A DNA stretch of 8,823 nucleotides from an uncultured Pirellula sp. (GTDB lineage Bacteria > Planctomycetota > Planctomycetia > Pirellulales > Pirellulaceae), in assembly GCA_903892365.1 (NCBI GenBank), contig CAITIF010000310.1, positions 1 through 8,823 on the forward strand. The letters are read 5' to 3'. The notes under the pieces were generated by a model that did not search any database, was not told where the DNA came from, and saw only the letters and a list, made by a program, of their open reading frames with translations. Of this stretch, positions 1 to 6,787 are shown one piece after another; positions within the stretch are counted from its first letter, which is position 1, and each line of letters begins with the position of its first letter. Both the position numbers and the translations under genes were made by a program.

Positions 1-1189
1 CAGCTGCGGAGTCGCCCGTTGCGGGATTGGGTTGTAATTTAATCGAACCATTATTCGCATAACGCTCAGTCGCTGGTTCACTACCCGGCTTGGTAGATTC
101 CCATTGGGCAACCGAACGACGGGGTGAACCGTTACTGCCGTTGGCTAACGTCGCCGCACTTCCAGGGATACTATTAGCAGCGCCGGGTGTCACTGCGGAA
201 CCTGGCAAAATGCGACCATTACCGCGCGACTGAGTCAGTCGTTCTTCCTGAATGCCCTTTGAACTCATACCGGGTGCCCATGGCGATGCGCCCGGGGTAT
301 GCTGCAACGGAGCTTGACGCTGTTCTGGCCACGCGACAACATCCTCGTTAGGCGATTGTTTTTGGCTCGCTAATTGCAAACCACCAAGCGATGCAGTTCG
401 CGGCACACTGTACATCCGCGTGATTTCGGATTTGTTTCCAGCTCGATCTGCAGCGGTCAAGCGAACCATGACATTTCGCACAGCAACTTCAGGCTGCCAT
501 GCCTTTTCACCAGTAAACAAACCGGGAATCGAACCAGGTTTGAATTCAACCGGAATCGCATTCCACTTTAACTCACTGTCTGTTTGATATTCGAGGACCA
601 CCGAATTCGGATCGATCCACAACTCAGCAATGGTGCATTGAGCGATAATCTCTCCGTTGTGGTCCATATCGACTGTCAAACCGATATCAGGCTTCGTCGT
701 GTCAATCACGACATGTAACATTTCGTTTTGATTCGGATATGCCATGCCTCGTTCGTCGATGGTCCGAAGGCTAAACCAAAAGCCACCATCTTCTTCTGCA
801 GCAAATGAGAAGCCCCGAGCTTCCGGTCGAGCTCGTTCGTAGGTTTGCCATTTCTCGCCCCCATCACGGCTCAATAACAATTGAACCTCAACAGGTTGAC
901 GGCCGGTTGGAGCCACAGAGAAAGGGATCGAAAAACGTCGAGCCGCATAGAACACGGGCTGAATCTCTTTGCGAGGCTTGCCAGAAGTTTCGCTTGCCCC
1001 ATCGATCGCCGGATAATAATCCTTTGAATCTGTCGTTGGGCTCTGGCTGGCCCCGGCTGGCCCCGTGGAATTAACAGCCGAAGTGCTCGCTCCACCATCT
1101 GTGGTTTGTGCCATCAACGGAGTTGGTGCTGTAGCAGCCACAGACAGGAGCAGAGTTGAGAAGACCTGACGATCCCATTTTCGAATCAT
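1..1189 (-). CDS. Exported Ig-like domain protein, partial (C-terminus off left edge)
   Basis: The frame is open from an ATG at 1189 to the window edge (396 codons, no stop). The N-terminus is a Sec-type signal peptide: basic MIRKWDR, a hydrophobic stretch LLLSVAATA, and a probable cleavage after A27 (PLMA|Q). Residues about 79-160 form a beta-rich segment with the pattern LLLSRDGGEKW and GFWFSLRTIDERG. Residues about 163-262 form a second one, starting VIDTTKP and including ADRAGNKSE. Both look like Ig/FN3-type sandwich domains, as often seen in planctomycete surface proteins. From about 263 onward the chain is rich in Gly, Ser, Pro, Asn and Gln and looks disordered. It is expected in the periplasm or at the cell surface. 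No catalytic motif is visible and the function is unknown. It is divergent from mnmG. No strong SD precedes the ATG; an AGGTAA lies about 15 bases upstream. Confidence 0.85.
   Translation of the reverse strand, partial: MIRKWDRQVFSTLLLSVAATAPTPLMAQTTDGGASTSAVNSTGPAGASQSPTTDSKDYYPAIDGASETSGKPRKEIQPVFYAARRFSIPFSVAPTGRQPVEVQLLLSRDGGEKWQTYERARPEARGFSFAAEEDGGFWFSLRTIDERGMAYPNQNEMLHVVIDTTKPDIGLTVDMDHNGEIIAQCTIAELWIDPNSVVLEYQTDSELKWNAIPVEFKPGSIPGLFTGEKAWQPEVAVRNVMVRLTAADRAGNKSEITRMYSVPRTASLGGLQLASQKQSPNEDVVAWPEQRQAPLQHTPGASPWAPGMSSKGIQEERLTQSRGNGRILPGSAVTPGAANSIPGSAATLANGSNGSPRRSVAQWESTKPGSEPATERYANNGSIKLQPNPATGDSAA
1045..1064. repeat. Tandem 10-bp repeat, two units
   Basis: GGCTGGCCCC occurs twice back to back inside the exported-protein gene, encoding the GPAGAS stretch soon after the signal peptide. 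The unit length is not a multiple of three, so gain or loss of one unit would shift the frame. Only two units are present. Confidence 0.8.
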
Positions 1190-1601
1190 GCCTGAACGCC
1201 TAAGTTACCTTTGAAATGCCAAAGAGAATCCGTCCAAACATGGGGCTATCCCCAATCCAACAGCCAACTCTCCCACCGCCAAAATCTTTAGGTCGGTCCA
1301 TCAGCACGTTACCATGCGTACAGACCTCACGATGCGCCTGTGTTAAGTCGAGAGGCTTCAAGTTGGTTTCGGTCGCGACAGGTGTAGTGAATTGAGCCTA
1401 AAGGATTGGCGTGTGCGATTTTTGCCGCTCCACCTGCGCAGCGTTCGGGTCAGTTAAAGCTTGACGGCTGCTCAAAAGATGCTGGTTGAGCCGGAACGGG
1501 TGATATTGATGAACCTTTCGGCTACTCAGAATGGTCTACGATACTATACTGGTGTGATCATTGAGCGAATCTGACCTTTCCAAGAAAACCGAAGTGTTGC
1601 T
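1190..1601. other. Divergent intergenic region upstream of mnmG and the exported-protein gene
   Basis: This 412-base spacer must hold both divergent promoters. I see no convincing gene or RNA gene in it. A short GC hairpin (TGGGG/CCCCA, 1241-1254) lies in the probable 5' leader of the minus-strand gene. On the plus strand, TATACT at 1545-1550 is the best -10 candidate for mnmG, without a recognisable -35. Confidence 0.6.
1545..1550 (+). promoter_or_regulatory. Possible -10 box for mnmG
   Basis: TATACT matches the sigma70 -10 consensus at five of six positions and lies about 52 bases before the mnmG GTG. No TTGACA-like -35 is found at 16-18 bases, so this is a weak prediction. Confidence 0.25.
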
Positions 1602-3452
1602 GTGAATCCTTTGCCAACTTGCCGTTATGAATTCGATGTGATTGTGGTTGGGGCTGGACATGCGGGGACGGAAGCCGCCGCAGCTGCTGCTCGACTCGGC
1701 GCGAAGGTCGCTTTGCTAACAGGTAATTTGGACACTGTTGGACAAATGAGCTGCAATCCGGCCATTGGCGGAGTTGCCAAAGGTCATGTGGTTCGTGAGA
1801 TCGATGCCTTGGGTGGCTTGATGGGACAAGCCATCGATGCAACTGGTATTCAGTTTCGCATGCTCAATCAACGCAAAGGCCCCGCGATGCATTCGCCGCG
1901 CGCCCAAGCGGATAAAAAAGCTTATCAGTTTGACATCAAGCGTCGCATCGAAGAAACGGACAACCTCTCTCTTTGCCAAGAGTTGGTCGAAGATCTCATC
2001 GCGGAAGATGTGCAAGGAACAACCTATATCCGTGGCGTCCGAGTCCGAGGCGGAGCCGAGTTTATTGCCCCAGCCGTTGTGTTAACGACAGGCACGTTCT
2101 TGCAAGCCATCATGCATACCGGCGAAGCGAAGACGGCAGGTGGCAGAGCAGGGGAGGGGACCACCTCTGGCATCAGCCAAGCCCTCATGCGGCTCGGTTT
2201 TCGAGTCGAACGATTCAAAACGGGCACACCACCTCGATTGCTTAGTCGATCCATCGATTATTCGCAAACCGAACGTCAACCAGGTGACGAAGATCCGCAA
2301 CCATTTTCATTTCTAACGGAATCTCTCACGCAAGAACAACTTCCTTGCTGGATCACGTATACCAATCAAGCGGTTCATGATCTGATCCGCGATAACCTCC
2401 ATCGGGCCCCGATGTATAGCGGGCAGATTCGAACATGTGGACCTCGTTATTGCCCCTCAATCGAAGACAAGATTGTACGTTTCGCCGACAAGACCCAGCA
2501 CCAACTCTTTCTTGAACCCGAAGGTCGCTTCACTCAAGAGGTTTATGTCAATGGAATCTCGACAAGTCTTCCACGTGATGTGCAAGACGCCATCATGCGT
2601 TTGATTCCAGGCTTGCAACATGCCCAGATCATGCGGTACGGCTACGCAGTGGAATATGACTTCTGCCCACCCGATCAATTGTTCCCCACACTTGAAACCA
2701 AGTCCATTCAGGGGCTTTATTTTGCAGGGCAAATTAACGGCACTACTGGCTATGAAGAGGCTGGTGGCCAAGGGCTCATTGCCGGTGCTAATGCAGCATT
2801 GAAATTGTTGGGACGACCTGCACTTGTACCACGCCGCGATGAAGCTTACCTCGGAGTCTTGGTCGATGACTTGGTAACTCGTGGAGTGGACGAACCGTAT
2901 CGACTTTTCACCAGTCGCGCCGAGTTTCGCTTAATGCTGAGACAGGACAACGCCGACCGACGCCTCACGCCACTAGGACATCAACTCGGAATGATTTCCG
3001 CAGAGCGTTGGCAAGCATTTCAAGCAAAAGAACAGGGTATCGCTCGAGCAAAAGAATTGTTGGACTCCAAACGCGTGGAACAACAACCCGCATCAAAATA
3101 TTTGCGTCGTCCTGAAGTGACCTGGGATGAGATGAAACAGCGAATCCCAGAGCTTCAGGAATTTTCTCGAACCATCGCCGAGCAAGTGGAATACGATATC
3201 AAGTATGAAGGTTATGTGGTTCGGCAAACTCAACAGGTTGAACGTCAATTGCGGCTTTCGACCAAACGTTTGCCGGTTGATTTCCCTTACGACACCATTC
3301 CAAGCTTGCGCACGGAAGCAAAACAAAAGCTGAGCAAGATCAAACCAGCCAGTCTAGATCAAGCAAGTCGTATCAGCGGAATTACGCCTTCCGATCTCGC
3401 CGTTTTGTTAGCCTATTTGGAACAGCCCAGTCGCCGCCGAACGGACGCTTGA
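1602..3452 (+). CDS. mnmG: tRNA uridine-5-carboxymethylaminomethyl(34) synthesis enzyme MnmG (GidA)
   Basis: MnmG acts with the GTPase MnmE to put the (carboxymethyl)aminomethyl group on the wobble uridine U34 of certain tRNAs, using FAD, NADH and methylene-tetrahydrofolate in the cytoplasm. The 616-residue product is close to the E. coli length (629) and collinear with it. The FAD dinucleotide-binding motif GAGHAG is at residues 17-22. The GidA signature MSCNPAIGG follows, with Cys51. A second conserved Cys284 sits in GPRYCPSIEDK. Further landmarks are FAGQINGTTGYEEA, EPYRLFTSRAEFRLMLRQDN near 431-450, and the C-terminal helical domain (KYEGY near 534; QASRISGITP), which contacts MnmE and tRNA in the family. 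A stop at 1572-1574 and the lack of other in-frame starts make GTG 1602 the start. No good SD is present. mnmE is not in the window. Confidence 0.97.
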   Translation: MNPLPTCRYEFDVIVVGAGHAGTEAAAAAARLGAKVALLTGNLDTVGQMSCNPAIGGVAKGHVVREIDALGGLMGQAIDATGIQFRMLNQRKGPAMHSPRAQADKKAYQFDIKRRIEETDNLSLCQELVEDLIAEDVQGTTYIRGVRVRGGAEFIAPAVVLTTGTFLQAIMHTGEAKTAGGRAGEGTTSGISQALMRLGFRVERFKTGTPPRLLSRSIDYSQTERQPGDEDPQPFSFLTESLTQEQLPCWITYTNQAVHDLIRDNLHRAPMYSGQIRTCGPRYCPSIEDKIVRFADKTQHQLFLEPEGRFTQEVYVNGISTSLPRDVQDAIMRLIPGLQHAQIMRYGYAVEYDFCPPDQLFPTLETKSIQGLYFAGQINGTTGYEEAGGQGLIAGANAALKLLGRPALVPRRDEAYLGVLVDDLVTRGVDEPYRLFTSRAEFRLMLRQDNADRRLTPLGHQLGMISAERWQAFQAKEQGIARAKELLDSKRVEQQPASKYLRRPEVTWDEMKQRIPELQEFSRTIAEQVEYDIKYEGYVVRQTQQVERQLRLSTKRLPVDFPYDTIPSLRTEAKQKLSKIKPASLDQASRISGITPSDLAVLLAYLEQPSRRRTDA

Positions 3453-3469
3453 TGCTGATGAATCATTTA

Positions 3470-3550
3470 CGCCTGTAAGGCGCCGGCGAAGAAATGGCTT
3501 TATGCCGTTTCTTTGCAAGTTACGGCGCGGCTAGTTATACGAGCCACCCG
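3470..3550 (+). repeat. Structured repeat, copy 1 (13-bp hairpin plus conserved tail)
   Basis: The core is a 13-bp stem, 3486-3498 with 3504-3516, closed by a TTTAT loop; it has two G-T wobbles and no mismatch. The conserved tail AAGTTACGGCGCGGCTA (3517-3533) follows. A second small hairpin pairs GGCT (3529-3532) with AGCC (3542-3545). A short extra hairpin, CGCCT/AGGCG (3470-3482), lies just upstream. The element begins 33 bases after the mnmG stop. It lacks a T-run, so it is not a canonical intrinsic terminator. A diverged copy lies at 8613-8683 in the same orientation, also just 3' of a gene. It may be a REP-like extragenic element or an RNA 3'-end structure; the role is not known. Confidence 0.75.
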
Positions 3551-3737
3551 CTCGCCAGCTGTATCTGTCTCCCAAGCCTGTGTGGTATCATTGCGTCAAA
3601 CATTGTCGTCGGTGGTAATCGCCTTACGAAGATCAGTGGCCCCTTCGCTGTAGAGCAGCGTTCACGGAGAAACCCTGTACCGTTGAAAAGCAAAACCGAT
3701 GCTCACGCGTTCGGCGAATGGTCGCGATTCCAACACA

Positions 3738-4412
3738 CTATTTGGCTTGCAAATGTAACTTGGAGAAGTCGCTGATCATCGATTGAATTTCTGTTTCCGT
3801 AGTGCTCGCGGGAACGAAAGACTGGATGCTGAGCACTTTTCCGCGTACATACGACACAAGAATTTCTTCATTCTCCCCGTAGCCTAACGAATCCCGCCAA
3901 AACCGGTTTACGGCTACGCCAGCGGTGATTTGCTCCACTCCCATCTCTTCGACGACGGACTTCCATTTGGCCTTCTACTCACCTAGTTGCTCCGATTTCA
4001 GATAGTGCCTCGAATCAAAGTCCTCGGGCTTCTTCCCTGCAACTCCTTTTTGCATCGTTACGATCAAAAACAGAGGCAACTTGTTTTCTTTGGCAAAACG
4101 ATCGACTTCAACTAAGATCTTCTTCCAATCCGGTTTGATATCATCGCGACAGAAAATCATCAGCGACGGTCGTTCCACATCGCGCATCGTTTTGAAATCA
4201 CTCTTCGCGCTGGGCCCGCAAATAGGCTCCACCACACACACCGGTGGAAACGCTCCTACTTAAATAGGCTACCCAAACATCTTGCCGAAGATTCGTTTCT
4301 GCTCGACTTTCGATTCGACCTGTCCTTGAGCCATCCGCGCGGAAATCAGACAAGGCAAGCCAACGCAAAGCAGCAACAGTATCGATTTTGAAAGATTGCA
4401 ATATCTTGCCAT
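3738..4412 (-). pseudogene. Decayed gene for a secreted thioredoxin-like protein
   Basis: A single minus-strand frame runs from ATG 4412 to a stop at 3738-3740 and reads as one coherent ~224-residue protein. It is interrupted by three in-frame stops: TAG (4269-4271), TAA (4260-4262) and TAG (3975-3977). No frameshift is needed. The N-terminus is a signal peptide (SKSILLLLCVGLPCLISA). The middle has CVVEPICGPS and then RPSLMIFCRDDIKPDWKKIL and LPLFLIVTMQKG. The last part has NRFWRDSLGYGENEEILVSYV. This alternation and the FCRD and WRD-GYG patterns suggest a thioredoxin-like fold, but I see no CxxC. AAGGCGG lies 8-11 bases before the ATG. Protein-like sequence continues on both sides of each stop, which points to recent inactivation. 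Translation of fragments from internal starts is possible but unlikely. Confidence 0.7.
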
Positions 4413-4686
4413 AAGACGTGCCGCCTTAAGCTTTGTTGAATCTGGGAATGAAGCCGATCCCACTACCCAGGAAATGCTGTCAGCCAGGATTCGAACACAA
4501 ATCATCACTCACTGTTTAGCTTAACACCCAATTTTCTTGCCCCATTCCTACGGCAACCGCTTCTTACCCAATCCCGCAAAGTCCCCGCCTCTTTCCTAGA
4601 GTTTCTGAACCCTTTTTTTTCGCGTCATTTTTAGCTTTTCGCCACAAAGACAGTCATGCCATACACTTACAGCGAAAACATCAATC

Positions 4687-4714
4687 TTGACCCGCCCGTT
4701 TGAGCCGATATAAT
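4687..4714 (+). promoter_or_regulatory. Sigma70-type promoter of the response regulator gene
   Basis: The -35 TTGACC (4687-4692) and a perfect -10 TATAAT (4709-4714) are separated by 16 bases. Transcription would start near 4721, leaving a leader of about 147 bases before ATG 4868. This is the best promoter match in the window and points to steady housekeeping-sigma expression, unless the leader adds control. Confidence 0.75.
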
Positions 4715-4842
4715 CCCCTGAGTAGTGAATCCTGGCAATCTCGGCAGAAGCGGAGGATGCTGCAGGATACATCGTTAGTAGGGTTTCGGTAGAATTGTTA
4801 CCTTACAGGCTAAAACGTTTGGGAGCCGCGCGCTAACCGCAA

Positions 4843-4863
4843 CGTGGCCTTCACCACGGAGGG
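4843..4863 (+). promoter_or_regulatory. RBS and adjacent hairpin that set the regulator start
   Basis: GGAGGG (4858-4863) sits four bases before ATG 4868 and makes that ATG the likely start, rather than the in-frame GTG at 4844, which has no SD. A 5-bp hairpin CGTGG/CCACG (4843-4847 with 4854-4858) abuts the SD. Its loop contains CCTTC, which could alternatively pair with GAGGG of the SD. Confidence 0.55.
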
Positions 4864-4867
4864 ATCT

Positions 4868-5461
4868 ATGTCGGTGTCCAGTAAGACTGTATTTACCACG
4901 GGCGAAGCAGCCAAAATCTGCAAAGTCAGTCAGCAAACCATCATTCGCTGCTTTGACAACGGAACGCTCAAGGGATTTCGAGTTCCAGGTAGTCGCTTCC
5001 GCCGAATTCCGCGGGATCAGTTGTTCAACTTCATGAAGGACAACGGCATTCCTACGGATGCGCTGGAAAGCGGCAAGAAGAAATTATTGATTGTCGATGA
5101 TGATGCTGAACTCATCGAATTGATGTCAGAAGCCTTCGATCGAGATGGTCGTTTTGACATTCGTACAGCCAACAACGGCTTTGATGCAGGGATGAAAGTC
5201 AAAGAGTTTCGTCCTGACTTGGTCATTCTCGACGTGATGCTTCCGGACATTAATGGCAAAGAAGTTTGTCAACGTGTTCGGAGTGATGAATCGTTGGATA
5301 TGGTCAAGATCATTTGCATCTCGGGTATGATCGAGCAAGATAAAGTTGCCGACCTGAAAGAAGCGGGTGCGAACGACTTCATTCAAAAACCATTCCAAGT
5401 CGATCGCTTGATCGAACGATCATGTGATTTACTTGAAATCGATCGACCTGTTGCAACTTAA
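4868..5461 (+). CDS. Response regulator with N-terminal excisionase/MerR-type HTH and C-terminal receiver
   Basis: The 197-residue product joins two domains in the reverse of the usual order. Residues about 8-58 are a helix-turn-helix of the excisionase (HTH_17) type: TTGEAAKICKVSQQTIIRCF, then a wing-like GFRVPGSRFRRIP. Residues about 72-192 are a complete receiver domain. Its acidic pocket is D77-D79 (IVDDDAE), the phospho-acceptor is D122 (LVILDVMLPD), the T/S switch is S152 (ICISGM), and the conserved lysine is K174 (FIQKPF). All residues needed for phosphorylation are present, so it should be phosphorylated by a histidine kinase and bind DNA in the cytoplasm; its targets are unknown. It is transcribed from the promoter at 4687-4714 and ends before the terminator at 5537-5567. 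The kinase encoded from 5653 is the obvious partner candidate. Confidence 0.9.
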   Translation: MSVSSKTVFTTGEAAKICKVSQQTIIRCFDNGTLKGFRVPGSRFRRIPRDQLFNFMKDNGIPTDALESGKKKLLIVDDDAELIELMSEAFDRDGRFDIRTANNGFDAGMKVKEFRPDLVILDVMLPDINGKEVCQRVRSDESLDMVKIICISGMIEQDKVADLKEAGANDFIQKPFQVDRLIERSCDLLEIDRPVAT

Positions 5462-5474
5462 TCAAGAGCATGTG

Positions 5475-5520
5475 AGCGAGATTAGCCTTGTTTAGGTTCT
5501 AGAGGCTATTTAGACTCGCT
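5475..5520 (+). other. Inverted repeat in the 3' leader-out of the regulator gene
   Basis: AGCGAG (5475-5480) pairs with CTCGCT (5515-5520), and TAGCC (5483-5487) with GGCTA (5504-5508), forming an interrupted stem-loop right after the regulator stop codon. It precedes the terminator hairpin and may protect the mRNA 3' end. Confidence 0.4.
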
Positions 5521-5536
5521 TTCAAAATGCAAAGCC

Positions 5537-5567
5537 AAAGTGGGGTGAAGATTCTTCACCCCATTTT
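5537..5567 (+). terminator. Intrinsic terminator after the response regulator gene
   Basis: TGGGGTGAAG (5541-5550) and CTTCACCCCA (5554-5563) form a perfect 10-bp stem with a three-base ATT loop, followed by TTTT. The flanking AAAG and TTTT can extend the stem to 14 bp, so it could also work in the reverse direction. It separates the regulator and kinase transcripts. Confidence 0.85.
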
Positions 5568-5583
5568 CCGCTCCGTATTTTAA

Positions 5584-5615
5584 TATGCCGGTACATTTTA
5601 CTATGCCGGTATAGT
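5584..5615 (+). promoter_or_regulatory. Candidate operator: two TATGCCGGTA repeats upstream of the kinase gene
   Basis: TATGCCGGTA occurs at 5584-5593 and 5602-5611, with an 18-base period. The second copy is the centre of a near-perfect 16-bp palindrome, ACTATGCCGGTATAGT (5600-5615), with seven of eight pairs matching. TATAGT (5610-5615) inside it resembles a -10 box, so a bound protein could block or position RNA polymerase. This is the likely control region of the kinase gene; the HTH response regulator is one possible ligand. Confidence 0.5.
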
Positions 5616-5652
5616 CGTAGCCTCCCCTTTCCCCCTCTCGAACGAGCCGATC

Positions 5653-6660
5653 ATGACCCAACAGGGTATGCTCCTCGAATCGACTCAACTCGATTTGCTG
5701 CACGCCATTCGAAACTGGGAAATAGCGGTTGATCCCAATCAACCCCTTATCACAGAACCCACACTCAGCGAATTGCTGAATCGCGACCTATGTTTTTGTC
5801 GCTGGTTATTGCCGGAGGCTCACGCACACACGCTTCCCGCCTCGCTGAATTCCATTTGCATCCGCCTCACAGATTCACTGCTGAAACTTCCCAATTCTCT
5901 GGCTCCTGGACTTGCTCAAAGTATGCACCAGGCGATCCAAAACCGCTTGCTCCGCCAGCGATTCGCGAGTGAGATTACCAAAGCAAAACGGGAAATGCTT
6001 TATCATTTGGCGTATGGCCTAAGTCATGAAATCAATAATCCGCTCGCCAATATCTCCACTCGCGCCCAAGTTCTCGTACCTCTGGCAAGAACGGATAAAG
6101 AAAAACAACTTCTCGGCCAAATTGTGGACCAAAGCCAAAAAGCGTTTGAGATGTTGGGCGACCTGATGCAGTGCGCCAAAAGTCCAAAGCTACAACTTGA
6201 GTGGTTCGATCCAGCGCTTGTAATCAAGTCGTGTGTCGATTCTTTTGTACAAATTGGGTTTCGCAATCCGGAATGGATCGTTCATGTTCCCGAGGAATCA
6301 GTGCGGATCTTTAGTGACAGAAACCTATTAACTACGATCCTGGATATACTGCTAGAAAACAGCTTGAATGCTATCGGCGAACAAGGAACCATAGTCGCCA
6401 GCTTATGCGTATCACAGACCCATTGCGAAATCGCCGTTCAAGATACTGGCAATGGTTTAAGTGTAGAAAACCGGCAACATGCGATGGATCCGTTTTATAG
6501 CGGCCGCGATGCGGGGCGGGGTATTGGCTTAGGTCTCTGCAAAGCGAATCATTTTGCCCATGCCCTCTTGGGTGAGCTATCCCTGACAGGCCAACCCAAT
6601 GCGGGGTGCCTCGGCCGCCTGAAACTTCCTTTGTTTTTTCCAACCGTTCCCACAACCTAG
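5653..6660 (+). CDS. Soluble sensor histidine kinase (HisKA plus HATPase)
   Basis: This 335-residue protein is a cytoplasmic histidine kinase with no membrane segment. Residues 1 to about 105 form a helical region that I do not recognise and that presumably receives the signal. The dimerisation/phospho-acceptor domain has the H-box GLSHEINNPLANI with His125. The ATP-binding domain has the N-box ENSLNA (N236, N239), the G1 box DTGNG (D264-G268), an F-box-like DPFYSG, and the G2 box GRGIGLGL. All catalytic boxes are intact, so autophosphorylation on His125 is expected. ATG 5653 is chosen as the first in-frame ATG; its SD is weak, and an internal ATG lies eight codons later. It follows the HTH-REC regulator gene by 191 bases on the same strand, separated by a terminator and a repeat-bearing control region. 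It is probably that regulator's partner, by adjacency only. Confidence 0.92.
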   Translation: MTQQGMLLESTQLDLLHAIRNWEIAVDPNQPLITEPTLSELLNRDLCFCRWLLPEAHAHTLPASLNSICIRLTDSLLKLPNSLAPGLAQSMHQAIQNRLLRQRFASEITKAKREMLYHLAYGLSHEINNPLANISTRAQVLVPLARTDKEKQLLGQIVDQSQKAFEMLGDLMQCAKSPKLQLEWFDPALVIKSCVDSFVQIGFRNPEWIVHVPEESVRIFSDRNLLTTILDILLENSLNAIGEQGTIVASLCVSQTHCEIAVQDTGNGLSVENRQHAMDPFYSGRDAGRGIGLGLCKANHFAHALLGELSLTGQPNAGCLGRLKLPLFFPTVPTT

Positions 6661-6787
6661 ATCCATCTTTTTTGGTCGCGTCAGCTTTAATTCGTCAGTC
6701 AGACAGAGTACTTTGTTGCTGGGGGTCTGTAGCCGTAACGCTCGGACCGGTGAGAAGATCCAGTCGAAAAAAGCTTGGGAGAGAATC

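Larger units (their letters stand above)
4413..4867. other. Gene-poor region upstream of the response regulator
   Basis: No convincing gene is seen here. The left part would contain the promoter of the decayed minus-strand gene, but no clear -35/-10 pair is visible on that strand. A run of eight T (4613-4620) stands in the middle. A weak inverted repeat TTGCC/GGCAA lies near 4537-4556. The right part holds the strong plus-strand promoter at 4687-4714 and the roughly 145-base leader of the regulator mRNA. Confidence 0.6.

Noticed and set aside
3494..3775. Plus-strand open frame of 93 codons
   Set aside because: It begins inside the hairpin stem of the repeat, overlaps the end of the decayed minus-strand gene and shows no protein-like pattern.
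4198..4401. Minus-strand open frame of 67 codons, as a possible frameshifted continuation of the decayed gene
   Set aside because: The other frame carries the signal peptide and continues coherently across the stops, so no frameshift is needed and this frame is a shadow.
3738..4412. Stop-codon reassignment (TAA/TAG read as Gln) to explain the three in-frame stops
   Set aside because: Neighbouring genes end normally with TAA, TAG or TGA, and every TAA/TAG is one transition from a Gln codon anyway, so the coincidence carries no weight.
4480..4500. tRNA-like T-loop (TTCGAATCC on the minus strand)
   Set aside because: The flanking bases do not form a T-stem, and no acceptor, D or anticodon arms can be found at the right distances.
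4613..4620. Run of eight T as an intrinsic terminator
   Set aside because: No stable hairpin lies immediately upstream on the plus strand.
4844..4867. GTG 4844 as the start of the response regulator
   Set aside because: It has no SD, and the extra codons overlap the SD GGAGGG that serves ATG 4868.
6713..6787. TTG 6713 as the antiporter start
   Set aside because: No SD precedes it, and the added polar residues are not typical of NhaC N-termini; GTG 6788 has GGGAGAG just upstream.
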